Notes under the pieces: model-generated
What the model saw: the letters and a program-made list of their open reading frames with translations, nothing else
What the model was told of the DNA's origin: nothing
The model's database searches: none
DNA from: Seiridium cupressi
Lineage: Eukaryota > Ascomycota > Sordariomycetes > Amphisphaeriales > Sporocadaceae
Assembly (NCBI GenBank): GCA_036674765.1
Contig: JARVKI010000159.1
Span: 1-59,875, forward strand
Direction: 5' to 3'
DNA: 59,875 nt
Shown: positions 22,080-34,712 of the stretch, one piece after another
How the letters are laid out: every line of letters begins with the position of its first letter
Numbering within the stretch: position 1 is the stretch's first letter
Position numbers and translations under genes: made by a program

Positions 22080-24600
22080 TGTTGGCTCCAAGTGCAGCGA
22101 TAACTCGTTGAATCTGTGTATTTCATAAGCTGTCCCTGGGCGAATCGATGGGGAATCTGTGCAGAAGAAGTCCTCTGTTCTTGAGTGTCGGCGGACGTAC
22201 GATCGGGTATTTGCCGATGAATAAGATTGTGACGGAAACTAATCATTCCTAGACACGCCGATAGTGCGTTCGCGAGCCTCGGTTCAACCTTACATTCCCA
22301 TCCAAAAGTCGACTCATTTCGACGTATACGGACACAGCTGAAGACTGACTAGGTGGATTTCAAGATATGCACCCCAGGCCGAGCCTCATTCGACTTGGCT
22401 AGAACTTGTGCAGAGTTCCCGGTGGATGTTCGATAGTCTGCACGCACAGACGTTGCCTCTAATCCGGGACTTTTCCCGAGCCTAGGAGACACTCCAACGC
22501 ACCTAGCGCCTGCTAGCTGAACGGTGTCCGTGATGACATCGTACCATGGCGCAAAAGCTTTCCGGAGATATCGTGCTCGTTAATTTCCCCGGCTGCTGAG
22601 CTCGAATACCGGCATCCCAGCTCTCGGAAAGGCGAGTTAGTCGAACCTTATTGCCCTTCCAGCATGGTTTGGCCAACCATGCAATTAGCAAGCAGAATCC
22701 CGATCCTCAGGCACGCTTATCTATGGTGTTAGGCGATGGTCGGCAAGCGAGACTTGTTCCCAGCAAGTTTCTTAACCGCCTGCTGCACTACACGATTATA
22801 GGCTTGGCAATGGTAAGCAAGCAGTGTGTACATATGTCCGACGTGCCATTCTTCGTGAATTGATGGTCCCAAATTCTAGAGTCAGAAAACTCTGAAAGCA
22901 TAACCTGCGACGAGAGGACGCGCCAATCTCTGCATTGGATGACCCTGCAGAAATGATCGATGGATGGCTCTGCTAGTTACACCGACGGCGGCTGGATGAA
23001 CCAATGGAGCAAGATTTTATGCATTCTCATCATCCTTGAGATAACAGACATCCGCGTAAACTCTCGACGAGACTGATACATGGTTGGCCAGCTTTCATCT
23101 TGCACAATGCGACCTCAAGCCTCCCCGCCTAATTTCAAGATTAACGCTTATCGAGTCATGCAAAGAAAAGAGTGGAGTAGCTGACGAATGGGCGTGGTAA
23201 TGCAGGAACAGAGTACGAAACCGGTGGAGTGGTTCGAGCCTCGGCTTTCCGAGATTCCCATGTTTAGGACAATACCGATTTCTGGTTTCCTCTTTAGACA
23301 CACGTGGCTCCCCACCTACTCGAGTCAAGAGACGTTGCATTAGACCTGCTTGCTTACTGGACCTGAGGCCGCCATATCATTCAATCTACCTCGAGCTGAA
23401 TTTACGATAGTTTTCCTCGAGATTGAAAACCCCTTTCAGCGAATGATCTCTCTAAAAAAAAACGTGACGCTATTCCTGATATCATCTTCGGCAATAATTG
23501 CACCCATTATGTGGTTACGAGGAAATAAATTACAGCAGGAACACTTCGTCTTTATTATCTTTCCCTCCCCCTTCCATTCCTAATACCCCATGTTTATTGG
23601 CAGAGAGCTCTCTTTTCCTCAATGGTCAACGAGCTTCTTCTCCGGTTCCCGCCTGCGATTAGCCTTCACACCCATGGTCGGTTTAAGTATTGCACCAGTC
23701 ACCAGAGGCGCTATATAAATACTTATATCCCTCAAATATAACAACGTTATAATGCCGTGATATTGTAAATATATATAAAAATGTGAATCCATTTTACTAA
23801 AATTCCATGTCAAATTACAATCATAAAAGACTCGATGTTTAAGGTAGTTATCTTTAAAGCTTCGGTCGCTTAGGTATCTACCGTACTGTCCTGCATGAAG
23901 TGGCACTCTCAGAGCACAAACATAAGTGTCAGATAGTCAAAATCAACCAGACCATCAAGGCGCACCTCGCTGAGGGGTAAGGAAGGTAACGGTAGATATT
24001 GTGTAGGTTGAAACAGACTGGACAGCCGCACATGTGTGGATCCAGGCGGTTAGTTGACGTGTGTTTGAACCGTTAGGCCAAAGTGTCTTGTATTAGGTGA
24101 GTAATGATGTTATCATTCTGACGGTTGTTTCCTAATTTCCCCCGCACCACAGTCCGTTACACAGTTTACGCGCTTCACATTCCAGCGAATGAAATATCGA
24201 CAACATTCGCGACTGCATACTATAGCATGACCCGACCAAATTTACCAAACCTTAGGCATGGTGGATTAATAGTATTAGAAAACCCCCAGCTTCTTACCAT
24301 ATCCGTCATAGCACGAGCAGCTATGTACACGAGTACTTGATTGCGCGAGACATGCGAACGCCAAAGCTTCGAGTCAAACAGACAATAATGAAACCCAGGC
24401 CTTTTGGTGCGCCTGGCACTGAGTTCTCGACAAAACTCATGATGAGATCCTTATGAATTGGGTGGCGGACGCAATTCAACCCGCCCAGTTGCTAGAGGTG
24501 ATAATTTCTTATGGTTCCACAGAGATCTTTAATTGATTTAGTTTCGCCACATACAGCAGAAATTTTAATCACAACCGTTCCTGGACCCCGAGCCAGTGCC
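22080..24600. other. gene-free stretch
   Basis: About 2.5 kb with no recognisable gene on either strand. The first few hundred bases should be the promoter of the ankyrin gene. Open frames are short, overlapping and without family motifs. Confidence 0.5.
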
Positions 24601-24619
24601 TCGATGAAGTGAGGTAACT

Positions 24620-25500
24620 AGCAACTCATGTAAGGTGATCGACCACGAAGGTTACGGCAGAATAGCCCGGACTAAGTCTTGGGCCCGTATTGAGCTGGGC
24701 TGGATCATCGGTCTGGAAGACCGTGTTGCCTGCACAATTCCAGACAACGTTCGAAGTGCAGCCCGTGATGGCACATTGGCAGATGGGATATCCTCCTGCA
24801 GCGGTGCTGTCCGTGGTGTCGAAGAATATTGGGGTCGTGCCGAATGGGTCGACACTGGCAATCTAGCCCGTGGCTACATCAATTAGATACATGTAGCCAA
24901 CGTTGTTGATCACGTGCACCCCATTGAAATTGTTGAAGGCGGCGATGCCTTCGTCGAAACCCATTGGACTATGTAGACGGGGCTCCCTGAATAGCGTCGT
25001 ACCGTCCGCTACGTTGATTGAGCTTGAAAATAGAAGAAGAAACGTTGATGGTGTTGGATGACTGATACGGTAGATGACGTGGAAATAATTATACTGGTCG
25101 ATATGGTCGACGACTTAGAAGTACTTGTGCTGGTTGACAGAGCCGCTGACGTGGATGAATGTGTTGGAACTGTAGTTGGAGTTGTTGGCTTGAGTGGATA
25201 AGTTGGATAATCCTCTAGTGTGTGTATACTGCTAGTATTAACGTTGAAGCTATTGACTGGTCGAATTTTCCTTGGACGACAGAGATCGACCGTCAAAATA
25301 TCGAGGTATGGTTTGGTGAAGGTCGGCCCATTATAGGATGGCTTATTATAGATAGGCTTAACATAGATAGGGTTAACGTAGATAGGCTTGTTGAACATAG
25401 GCTCGATTGAGAGCTTTTCGGGCTCAAGATCTTTGGTTTGAGCGGGTAGTCCTTCTGTAGCTTGTTCCTCTCCATGCAAGGGCAGCTATTTCGAACCGTG
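24620..25500 (-). pseudogene. remnant of an uncharacterised secreted-type protein gene
   Basis: On the minus strand a coding-like frame starts with a KPIYV/NPIYV-type pentapeptide repeat (DNA about 25335-25410), passes through a Thr/Ser-rich stretch, then after a frame change reads SSINVADGTTLF, AFNNFNGVHVINNVGYMYLI, TTPIFFDTTDSTAAGGYPIC and NTVFQTDDPAQLNTGPRLSP. The second part has regularly spaced cysteines and the look of an extracellular fungal protein. A TAG interrupts it after DVATG, and the two halves are in different frames. No proper start codon or signal peptide was found. I do not recognise the family, so I give no function. Confidence 0.4.
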
Positions 25501-25919
25501 AGCTCCATCGTGATCGGATGACTCTTGAAGTTCTTCACAGTTTCTTGGAAGAACCAACCAATAATGCCCTGGGCGCATGGTCAGGCGAAGAAGCCGCTTA
25601 GGATGGCCACAAAGGGAATGATGTAATGTGGGGATGCAAACCACTCTTTATACTCGATAAAGCCGAGCGATCCATTAATTGCTTCCCGTATCTAGCAATA
25701 AATAAGAGGAGACAAAACGTCTTGAAGGCCCGAGTTTAGTGGGTCGGCTGTGAGTAAGCTTGATAACATCTCTGGTTGATATTTGAACGAGTTGGCTGCA
25801 TGTTGGCTGTACTGTAGAACGAGGAGTCTTGGGACTGTATTCACTAGTGAAACATGCATTCTTTCAAAGATTGTACGCCATTGATTCATATATGATTCCC
25901 TGCTGGTGATGCATTGGAC
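25501..25919. other. intergenic stretch
   Basis: About 420 bases downstream of the GH30 stop codon with no gene of its own. Confidence 0.5.
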
Positions 25920-27608
25920 TCATAAGAAGCTATATAGTACAATAGAGCCAAATATGAGATACAAATGAATAGGTATCACATGTGACAAATGAGCAGCAGA
26001 ATCCGAGTCATCTCGCTTAGCTGCCGATGCAGAACCTATCATGTCTGTCGTATTGATTGCCACAACGAGTAGTGACCGGGGTGGAATGGTTACTGTTAAA
26101 CTGGTGCCCTCGTACTCGACCAAGCTCGTATTTTCTGCCAAATCAAAGTCGTTGTTGACCAGATAAGCAGTTGCGGCGTAAATCTCATCGATGGATGTGA
26201 CAGCGACGGGAGATGTGGATGTCTCGTCGGCATTGTTGATGATCTGTAATGCCAGGTTGCCACCAGCGTCGAAACCGTCTGCCGAGCTGAACGCAGACAC
26301 AGTCACATTTGCGACGGTCGAGTTGGCATAGACTCGGTTGGATCCAGGTCGCGCATATCGGCCAAAGGCAGCGTATGCGTAGAAACGTTTGGAGACGATG
26401 TTGGTATCGTTGATAGTTCGAATCAAAGGAGTCGCGGCACTGCTTGATGTTAGCGGTCATCCAGAATTATGCATGGTTCAGATTCTGGGTACTGACTTGG
26501 ACGGCTGGGCCCCCATCCAGTTGATGAAAGCGGAAACGTTGGCTACTGTGAAGCCTTGGAGAAGTCGGTTCGCCCAGGTCAAGCCTTCACCTCCTCCGTA
26601 GGTACCACGGGCTGTCGCACATTTAAGTTAGCGATTCTGATATCTCGACAATTAAAGTCTATGATCACAGAGCGACTTACGATCACCTTCGACCGAATAC
26701 CATGGTTGGTCGAAGTACGAAGATAGCTCCGCCCACTCAGTCTGCCAGACCTCCTTGTCCGTGTCAAATGGATCTCCAAGGGGCTGACCGTAGCCATGCG
26801 AAGAAATGACGTCTGTCAAAGCTTCACCGCCGGCTTCTTGCATCTGTGCAAGGATTTCGCGCCCATTCTCCCAGCCAGCCCAGTCGCAGCACATGAGCTG
26901 CACGTCGTCGAGTCCACCGTCCTCCATAGCGGGCTTCAGGACAGCCAACATGTCAGTGGTCTGATATCCATCTGCCTGCATGGAAGCATAGGTAACCGCG
27001 ATATCAGGCTCGTTCAACGGACCAAGATGGGTGATGTTGATGCCCTCATCAGCGTAGTACTTGACCCATTGCACGAGCTTATTCGCATACTGCTGCCTCC
27101 AGTCACCGGTCTCGCAATCGGTGCCATTCACACCGCAGAGGTATCCGCCGTTGTCGGTGCTGTTGTTGTCTTTCATGTACGCATCTGCGCCCCAGGAATT
27201 GCCGTAGAAAAGGTTGACACCCCGCTTCTGGACCTCCTTGGCCCACCAGATCTGGCTGCTGTCGTTGCGATCCCATACGTATGATGCCACGTCCTCTGGT
27301 AATCCTGGGGAGATGGGCTCAATGGAATTCATGTGATCGCCGGAGTTGTTGGCAGATGAGCCAATGCCCAAGCGCAGAATAGACATTCCTGCCCCTGTGA
27401 CTGGGTCGTGGAGTAGATCGAACAGCTCCTGCTGCAGCTCGTCAGACATGGTGTTGTAGACCCATTGCGCGCGCTGAAAGGCCTCTGAGTAGCCTATTCC
27501 TCGGATGGTCTGAAATGTCTGGCTCACGTCGACTGTGATGCTGGGTGCTGCCGACACTCCGTGCGCCAGCGCGGCGAGCGCAGAGACGAAGAGAATTGCC
27601 ACCGTCAT
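25920..27608 (-). CDS. GH30-family glycosidase, endo-beta-1,6-galactanase-like, secreted
   Basis: Secreted glycoside hydrolase family 30 enzyme, closest in memory to fungal endo-beta-1,6-galactanases that cut arabinogalactan side chains. Three exons: 27608-26681, 26611-26497 and 26439-25920; total 520 residues. A signal peptide (ILFVSALAALAHGVSA) precedes ITVDVSQTFQTIRGIGYSEA. The acid/base is Glu200 in HLGPLNEPD and the nucleophile Glu291 in VWQTEWAEL. The joins restore GGGEGLTWANRLLQGFTV and FINWMGAQPSNAATPLIR. For the second intron the GTCAGT donor fits the family length better than an upstream GTCCAA. The C-terminal beta-sandwich is followed by a hydrophobic tail (HVIPIHLYLIFGSIVLYSFL) that suggests a GPI or membrane anchor. 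It is intact, unlike the accessory genes around it. Exact substrate is inferred. Confidence 0.88.
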
Positions 27609-29060
27609 GTTGTCCGAATCCGACAGCTACCGTAAGGAAAGACCGGGTACGCGACCATCCATCTCATCTGGTATCTTTATTCCCCTCAAGGAGGACAGAC
27701 GGCTTCCGTTGCCAAGGCCGTAATCTTAGTCGCTCTTCCCATCTTTCCACCTCTGTGGGCCCTGCCGAGATGAATAAGCCGAGGGCCGGCAAGTCATGGA
27801 TATCGCGACAGCCATCGCCTGAGGGCACTTGGCCAGATTGGAGGCTCCCCTATGCACGAAACGCACTACCTCAAGGAATGGGCTTGCAACCCTTCATTCT
27901 CCATGTTTGGGAGAGAAAGGTTGTGCAAGGGTCACAACTCTGGACACTCAAGATCCCGAGGATACCTTTCTCCACCGCAAGGATCCCCACGATGGTAAAT
28001 CCCCGGAAATGAGGTGCAGAGTTGGGCTACGTTGCATCGGGGAAAGACTTATCGGCAGTGGGTTGTGCGGAGTTATAGTGGATTGAGTCCAAGTGCGATC
28101 GACCAATCCACACAACTTTGTCCTTAACTTAGAACTGTATCTGAAGTCTATTTCCAATCTATCCCAAACTTGGCTACGTAGTTCATCCCGGACTAGTCCG
28201 TCGACCCCGAGACGCCGAAGTCGCATTGGCACTTGCACCAATAACGTCAAGTTTGAGAAACATATGTGCACAACGGTCGTCTAACCAAGCGACGAAGTGC
28301 ATTTCTTGTCGAATCTAGGGGAATCCACCGTTGTGACTTATAAGCAGCACTAGAGGAGAACAGCTCTTCCTTTTGAACATTTATATATGATACAGTTTCC
28401 ACAATGAAGCTGTAAATTATGGCACTAAGGCAATCATGCAACAAATGTGTTCCTGTCCTTGGCGATTCTAACGCGATTGATTGAACTGGACACAATAGTT
28501 TCTACGATGCAATGGAGGCTGCATGAAGGCACCCAGCAAATGGCCATTGTCTTTAGAATGCGATGCGATTTATCCTGTTCTCTCAGTCCGGCCAAGTATG
28601 TAATGCTTTTCTTTTTGTGGAGAAACCCGAGCGCTAATCGTTCGAAAGCCCACTAACTTCGGGAAAGCGGCGGTTGCTATGTATCTATCTATTCATTGAA
28701 CGAAACTGGCAGAAGCTGGACAGCGCCTCGGCAGGGCGTAGTCTGCAGTGAGGTGGTCGCACCAACACAGCCTTACCTGCCATAAGGCTCTGCTTCGCCA
28801 TGATCCAACAATATAAAGCTTCGCAATTTGGCGTCAACGTCTTTGGCGACGTCACTTGCCAGACCCAGGATTACGGGCAATATGCACCCATGAAGGTGAT
28901 AGTGGGCAACTAGCCAAGAGATGAACGACAAGCACGAACTTGTGGTGTGCTAAGCCGTGATTAGCTGCGACCGCTACCCTGTAGGAAGAAAACGTGGATA
29001 GTCGACGTCCACTGTGGCCCCTTTCAAGGATAGACGCGTCCCCAAGAAGCGGTACCCTTA
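27609..29060. other. gene-free stretch
   Basis: About 1.45 kb holding the GH30 promoter. No other gene is recognisable on either strand. Confidence 0.5.
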
Positions 29061-29063
29061 TCG

Positions 29064-29396
29064 CCTTTGAGAAGACCCGAGGCAGCAATACGACTGCTAC
29101 AAATCGAGCCATCGTCAAGAGGCGACCTCAACATCTCAATGCGAACATTCTCGGTACAGTCAATTCCAAAATACTATGCCCCCTCATACGACTCGGGTGA
29201 CGAATATGACATAGAGGACATAGGCGTGGATGGTTGTGCCCTGTCGGTGACTCGGACGCTAGCAGCTGCGTTGCGAGAGATCTCTAGGCGCTATTCACGC
29301 GAGCAATTAATTTATGTCTGGGTGGACGCTCTTTGCATCAACCAGATGAATTGCTCCACTCAGAAGAATAGACGTAGTAGCATGGGATTTGTGTAG
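29064..29396 (+). pseudogene. HET-domain (heterokaryon incompatibility) fragment
   Basis: The HET domain mediates self/non-self cell death in filamentous fungi. This frame carries its N-terminal half: IRLLQIEPSS, the degraded equivalent of YxALSYxWG (YYAPSYDSGDEYD), ALSVTRTLAAALREISRR, and the hallmark YVWVDALCINQ. It then runs into unrelated sequence and stops, so the second half of the domain and the rest of the protein are missing. No credible ATG start was found. It is a truncated relic. The next 800 bases contain no recognisable continuation. Confidence 0.75.
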
Positions 29397-30183
29397 CCAT
29401 CCATGATGGACATCCAAGAAAGGGTACATGTATCCAACCCCCACCTTTAGCACATCGCTTTTCTCAGCATAAATCCTTCATGTAGAAATTGACACGTTGG
29501 CTGTTCCTTCTCGTCCATATCTCTTAGTTGGCCAGTGGCATAGACGAAATGGGCTGATGAGTCGGCCAACGTCACCATAAGCCCCGTCAACACGAGGGTA
29601 ATGGCGTTGATAATCGCGCAGGTAAGATATTCCCACTTCAGCCGCGCCGAAGTTGGTAGATTTCACAATGTTTTACCCAATGGCCTTACCGTCAAGTAGT
29701 AGAGGCTCTGCGTAACTCAACCAATAGGGTGCGTATATGCGAAATTATTCTATGCAGAACATTATAGACCAACTTTACAGGGATCTTTTCCACGTAATGA
29801 CTTCAACCCCATTGGTTGAATACTTGCGCATATCTGACACCTACCATGATCTCTGCAATTGCAACCCCATGCTGCTACGCTGCCTACCAAACTCTCAACA
29901 TTATTGGACTTGGCGATTGGCAAAATTACGACAGTGGGTTAAGCCATTGTTGGTTGGCTGTAAGTCTGCCGCAAGCCGTAACACCCACGTGGGGGCGTCA
30001 TCTTTCGTCAGCACTGCCAATCACAGGCTAAATCCCCATCCATCCTAGCGGCTAGATTAATGTATACGGCGAAAGGCAAGCGGCTTAGGTTTGTTTCTAG
30101 CATGCTGTAAAATTCCCCGTAGCTGTTAATCGCTCGGTGGCCCCGCTTTGTGTTGGTAAAAACATCTAGGAAGTCCTCTAACC
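29397..30183. other. gene-free stretch after the HET fragment
   Basis: Short open frames only. The rest of the HET gene is not recognisable, so it is either deleted or mutated beyond recognition. Confidence 0.4.
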
Positions 30184-31697
30184 ATGTATTTCACTACTGC
30201 GTCTGCCCGTTCAACAAAAGTCCTATCCTTATCCACCATGGCGGACCAAATGATCACTGTTGCGGGCCTACCACCCGGATTTGCCACCCTTGTAGGCTTG
30301 ATATATGCCATGACGGTGATACTACCGAATCTCCGCTCGCATACATCGTGGACCAAGATGAGCGAGGCTTTACCATTTCATCGCGTAGACGCAGCCAAGC
30401 TACGAGGTCATCCATCCGTTCCACACGACCGTACACGGGTATACAATACTCGGAGTAGCGATGATGCCGCATCGCTCGAGGCTCTATGTGCGGTCATCTC
30501 CAGAGCGGTAACGTCAAGGCTCCGTGGGGCGCCCTGGGGATCCAGAGGTGGCCAGACTCTACCCGAATGGATTGCAGTCCTTCACTTGCTACGTATAACT
30601 TTGAGTTCCGATACCATGGCCAACTTGAATGTAGTGAACGGCGATCGTGAAGATGGTCTCCCGCTTATTGGAATACACCCTCGAGACACTTCGTTTTGTT
30701 CTCCGAGGTATCTTGCCATAATGAGCAAGCCAGAAGCGTTCAGGAATATTCATCACCAGTACCTGAATCCAACGTTGAGATCGGGATTCTGGATCATAGA
30801 GGCCAAGAAACCATGACAACGGTCCGTGTTACACACGACGTCATTCTGACACCTTTCTACAGGAGTACTGGGCCACAGCCCTACCAATGCCCAGGCTGCG
30901 ATTAAACCTGTAGTCCATTGTTTGGTTCATGGCAGCCTACCTTCCACAGTCTTTGTTCAAAGTACTGGCTCTTGGGAAATACTCATGACTGAAATGGGAT
31001 TCAAAGGGATTGAGGTGCTTTTCGGATATGGTATTGTGCTGGGCTCGGCGGGTGGTGCTTGGTTGGGTTTAACACTTGCATCCATGCTCCCACAAAGGAT
31101 CGCCGCCGGATTATATGCCAGCTCATATGTACAGGTCTAATCACTGCACGATATTGAGGTCAGCGCATCCTACCGAAAGGTTTATATTCCCACTGGCTCA
31201 ATTTGGTCAGGAGAGGTATACTGTATTGGACCATATTTACGACGGAGATAGTTCGATGATTTCTTCAGGAGCCGATTGGATTACTGGAGCCAATATGCGG
31301 CTCTATATGGTTTGAGTTGGTTCAAAATGGACGCGCGTGAAGCCCTAGGCTTTCCAGAACACCGCTACACGCACGGTTCGGCGAGATATATGGTGATCGC
31401 CATTCAACCTTTCGTCATTCTCGTCTGTGGCAATTCATTATTGCGACAATATCGCTTGAAAAACGGCTCTTGGGAAGTCCGTAGATTAGTAGCGCTTTAG
31501 TCTATGTCATTATGCTGATAGCAGGCATAAGCTGTATGATATTGGGTCAGAAATCTTTTCTGACGGCGTCACAGTTCCTCGCAATGCCAAGAGTTGTTGA
31601 TCCAATTACTGCTGGTACAATAGCTGCAATACATCTTGGTGTCAGAATAGGGGCTCCAGCCACCTGGATTATCGGGCTTCTCAGCCACTACATATAG
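30184..31697 (+). pseudogene. broken gene for a multi-pass membrane protein, family unknown
   Basis: A series of coding-like frames on one strand looks like one gene broken by frame changes. From ATG 30184 a 210-codon frame includes MITVAGLPPGFATLVGLIYA and VILPNL. A second frame to about 30905 includes ETMTTVRVTHDVILTPFYR. A third (30922-31140) has GIVLGSAGGAWLGLTLASML. A fourth (31276-31500) has RYMVIAIQPFVILVCGNSLL. The last (31512-31697) has MLIAGISCMILGQKSF and AGTIAAIHLGVRIG, ending at TAG. Four or five membrane segments are likely. Some breaks could be unrecognised introns, so this could be a live gene I fail to splice. I do not recognise the family. Confidence 0.4.
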
Positions 31698-32309
31698 ACT
31701 AGCTACCTCCTCCTGCCTCTGGCACCACTCTGATACTCAATCAATCACTTAATTCACCTTCATAACCTTCGTTCCATCACAACACTTGGGACGGACGAAG
31801 AAGCTAAGCGAGTTTCAGGAGAATCGTGGATTTTGATGAGGACTATTGGAGTATGTAGCGTGGTATGGTAGTTGGTTGCATAATAATATTTAAATTAATA
31901 CACTGGGAGGACTGGTGGACGTGGTAGGAAAGAAAAATGCCCAAAAGCGAGACGAGCTCGTATTGTTGGATCATATGTGGATATGAATACACGTTAATTC
32001 CTCATAGGCGGTCTGTTTTAATAGATGCACGAGCATGTGTTGCTGCGGGGGCTCCAGCTTTTAGCGAACTCAGCTCGTCATCATGAGTGTCTGGGGTGTG
32101 TACTATTATTGGCTGGGTCGGGATCTTGGTCTAACTTCTTTTGATTTAACCGACTTTCGAACGGCGGTAATATTGCCTCTCCCCAACTCTACGCCAGAAC
32201 GGAATACGTAGTGTTAAGAACCAGTCGGTCCAGTTGATACACGCTCTCAAAACTATTCCAAACGTCTTGCTGACCGCCGACCCAGGGGTCCCAAGCCTTC
32301 CCATCGGAA
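31698..32309. other. intergenic stretch
   Basis: About 610 bases between the 3' ends of two convergent broken genes; nothing recognised. Confidence 0.45.
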
Positions 32310-33052
32310 TTAGATTTGCGCCAGACCACCATCAGCGGTGACCTCGCTAGCCGTCATGAAGCTGCTGCCATCCGATGCCAGGAAGGCTGCCACCGCGCCA
32401 ATCTCCGACGGATCAGCCATGCGCTGGATCGGCGTCATATTGGCGAACATCTTCTGGCCCTCCTCGCCCAGCGCTGCCTTTGCGAGTTCCGTCGCCGTCG
32501 GGCCGGGCGACAGCACATTGACACGAATACCGGTGCCCTTCAGATCTTCGGCCCAGGAACGCGCCAGGTTGCGCACCGCCGCCTTGCTCGCGCCGTATAG
32601 GCTCATGGCGGGCGCGCCCGTGGTGCCGGCGCTCGAGCCGGTCAGGATGATGGAGCCGCCCTTGCCCATGAGCGGCAGTGCCTTCTGGATGGTGAAGACG
32701 GCGCCCTTGATGTTGGTGTTGAGGACCTCGTCGCAGTGCTCGACAGTGATGCGCGGAGCTTGAGTTGGCTGCCTGCGCCGGAGTTGGCCATGACGATATC
32801 GAGGGTGCCACGTTCGGCTTTGACGGCGGCGTAGAGCTTGTCGAGATCGGCTAGATCGGAGAGGGGGCCCTTGACTGCGCGGCAATTAGAGCCGAGTTCG
32901 GCAACCGCCTTGTCTAGCACGTCCTGGCGGCGACTGAAGATAAAGACAAAGGCACCCTCTTCAACGAAGCGCCTAGCCGACGCGAGGCCAATACCAGTGG
33001 CGCCGCCAGTGATTACGGCCGTCTTGCCGGCAAGTCTAGTGATAGAGGTCAT
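32310..33052 (-). pseudogene. short-chain dehydrogenase/reductase (SDR), one frameshift
   Basis: Classical SDR: NAD(P)-dependent oxidoreductase with a Rossmann fold. Start ATG 33052 (MTSITRLAGK). The cofactor motif is TGGATGIG (residues 15-22), followed by ANSGAG. The frame then breaks at about 32757-32768 and resumes one base out with [19 protein letters not shown]. Catalytic Ser and the YxxxK motif are present ([21 protein letters not shown]), then [11 protein letters not shown] and a normal C-terminus ending TADGGLAQI. Total length corresponds to about 247 residues, right for the family. A single missing base, probably one C in CAACT(C)CAAG, explains the break. It could be an assembly error, but neighbouring genes are also broken. 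Substrate unknown. Confidence 0.82.
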
Positions 33053-33693
33053 TGTGATTTTTGTTGCAGTTGTTTGGAGTTGCAAGTATGAGTAGGTGTA
33101 GGTGAAGGTATGCACGTCGAGGCTCTGCCCTCAGGAGGTCGATGACTTTACTTATACCGTAATGGCTGTTGAGCTTGTGGATCATTTACAAAGCCAGACC
33201 TGCCGCCGCAAGCACGTACGCTCACATCGGACCAATGAATGCTTAGTTACCCAAGATTCTACGAACCATGCCTATCGGGAATCTGTCGGCTTGAACATGA
33301 CCTATCATAGCTATCAGACGCGGTCAATCACCGTCAACGCCAACAGTCATGAACAAGTCTGAATAATGCCACGTTCCATCCACATTCCATCCCACCAATG
33401 ACAGAACACGGACTGGTCGTCCGTACTACTCCGCACTATTGTAGGTGATTTTTCAGCCGTTCAAGTGTTCACTACCGGCCCGCTCCGTTTCTACGCAGCT
33501 AATTAATAAGTTACGTTGAACCCTACCGCTCCGCTCCGCTCCGAGCCCCATGATGACAAACCCCGGATTAGCCCTCTGACTAATCTAAAGTTCCCTTATT
33601 CTTTGCATTCTTCGCACAATATGGGCAGTCCGGAGGACCCAATAAGTAGCATTCATATTTGGGATGCTGAAGTGACTAACCGTGTTAGTGATC
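33053..33693. other. intergenic stretch, SDR promoter side
   Basis: About 640 bases upstream of the SDR start. It may contain the eroded 5' part of the permease relic (MGSPEDPISSIHIWDAEV near 33620), but no confident gene is visible. Confidence 0.35.
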
Positions 33694-34400
33694 TTCTGGG
33701 TTAAGAGCTATAATGTCACGGGAAAACCACCGGTCTTTTCTGTCGCTGAGATCAACATCATTCCTCTCGGCGTAAGTTCTTATGGTTCCAGCTCGATAAA
33801 ATTTGTGCTAATTGCATTAAGATAAACATCATTACCATTATCTGCGCCCTCCTCAATTCATGTATTTCGGACAGCTTGCCTGGTTCAGCTAGATGGTCAG
33901 GCATGCTATTTGCGAGTGTGATGGCGATCGTCTTTCCAGTAGCACTGTCATCTACGCCTGTCCACCCTGTCAATAGAGCTACTCGTTGGGTCCTTTATTG
34001 TACGCACTCAAACCTGTAAATGAGGATGAATGCTGGCACAATCACATCAGATCTTACGGCTCTCGCGGGAACGGCTCCTGGCATTGCTTGAACCTGGGTC
34101 AACGAATCAAACAGACAAGATCCATAAAAGCGATCATACATGTCGGCTCTGGTTCGTGCTTCTTCCATTCCATTCCCTGCAACCCAAAGCTAACGGGCAC
34201 CTTTACCCAGATGAATACGTTTGCCTACATTTTCAGCGCCTAAATTCCCATCTTCACCTTCCCGACCCGCTGCAACCGTACATCGTCACTGGAAACTATG
34301 TCACAGCCGGAGTTGGATCAGCGGCTGCGATAACTGCTCTTGTTATCTGACACTTCCACAATCGAGATCTCAAGGGCCAGCATCCGCAATTGCCGGGTTA
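33694..34400 (+). pseudogene. MFS permease relic, Dal5/allantoate-permease type
   Basis: Fragment covering the C-terminal half of an anion:cation symporter of the Dal5 type (major facilitator superfamily). FWVKSYNVTGKPPVFSVAEI and NIIPLG come first. A proper 50-nt intron follows (33772-33821; GTAAGT donor, GCTAAT branch). Then comes INIITIICALLNSCISDS, with the loop between membrane segments, then SARWSGMLFASVMAIVFPVA. Later, in other frames, come MNTFAYIFSA, a TAA where Trp is expected in the following IPIFTF segment, and IVTGNYVTAGVGSAAAITAL. A large middle part is scrambled or missing. The retained intron shows it descends from a working fungal gene. Confidence 0.65.
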
Positions 34401-34712
34401 CCACCGTCGCTAAAATCCACGCTATGGAGAAGGGGGCCAAGGGGGAACTTGGGAATGCGAATACGATCGCATGAATTAATCATGTCGGACGCTTAGTCTC
34501 ACCACTGCTCAAGAAGAATGCCACGAAGAACTTGCTCGTTGGGCATACATGGCACTCTGGAGTATAGCGGCGATGAGACGACCTACACCAGGAAATATGG
34601 TTTAGCATAGAACCGAAGTTGCGGATATATATCTCCAATACTCACATCCTCGAGACCTACGCATCTGCTTGTAGAATAAATGCATGGAAGTGCAACTAAA
34701 AACGACAAGTAA
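34401..34712. other. interval between transporter relics
   Basis: About 310 bases at the 3' ends of two convergent relics; nothing recognised. Confidence 0.4.
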
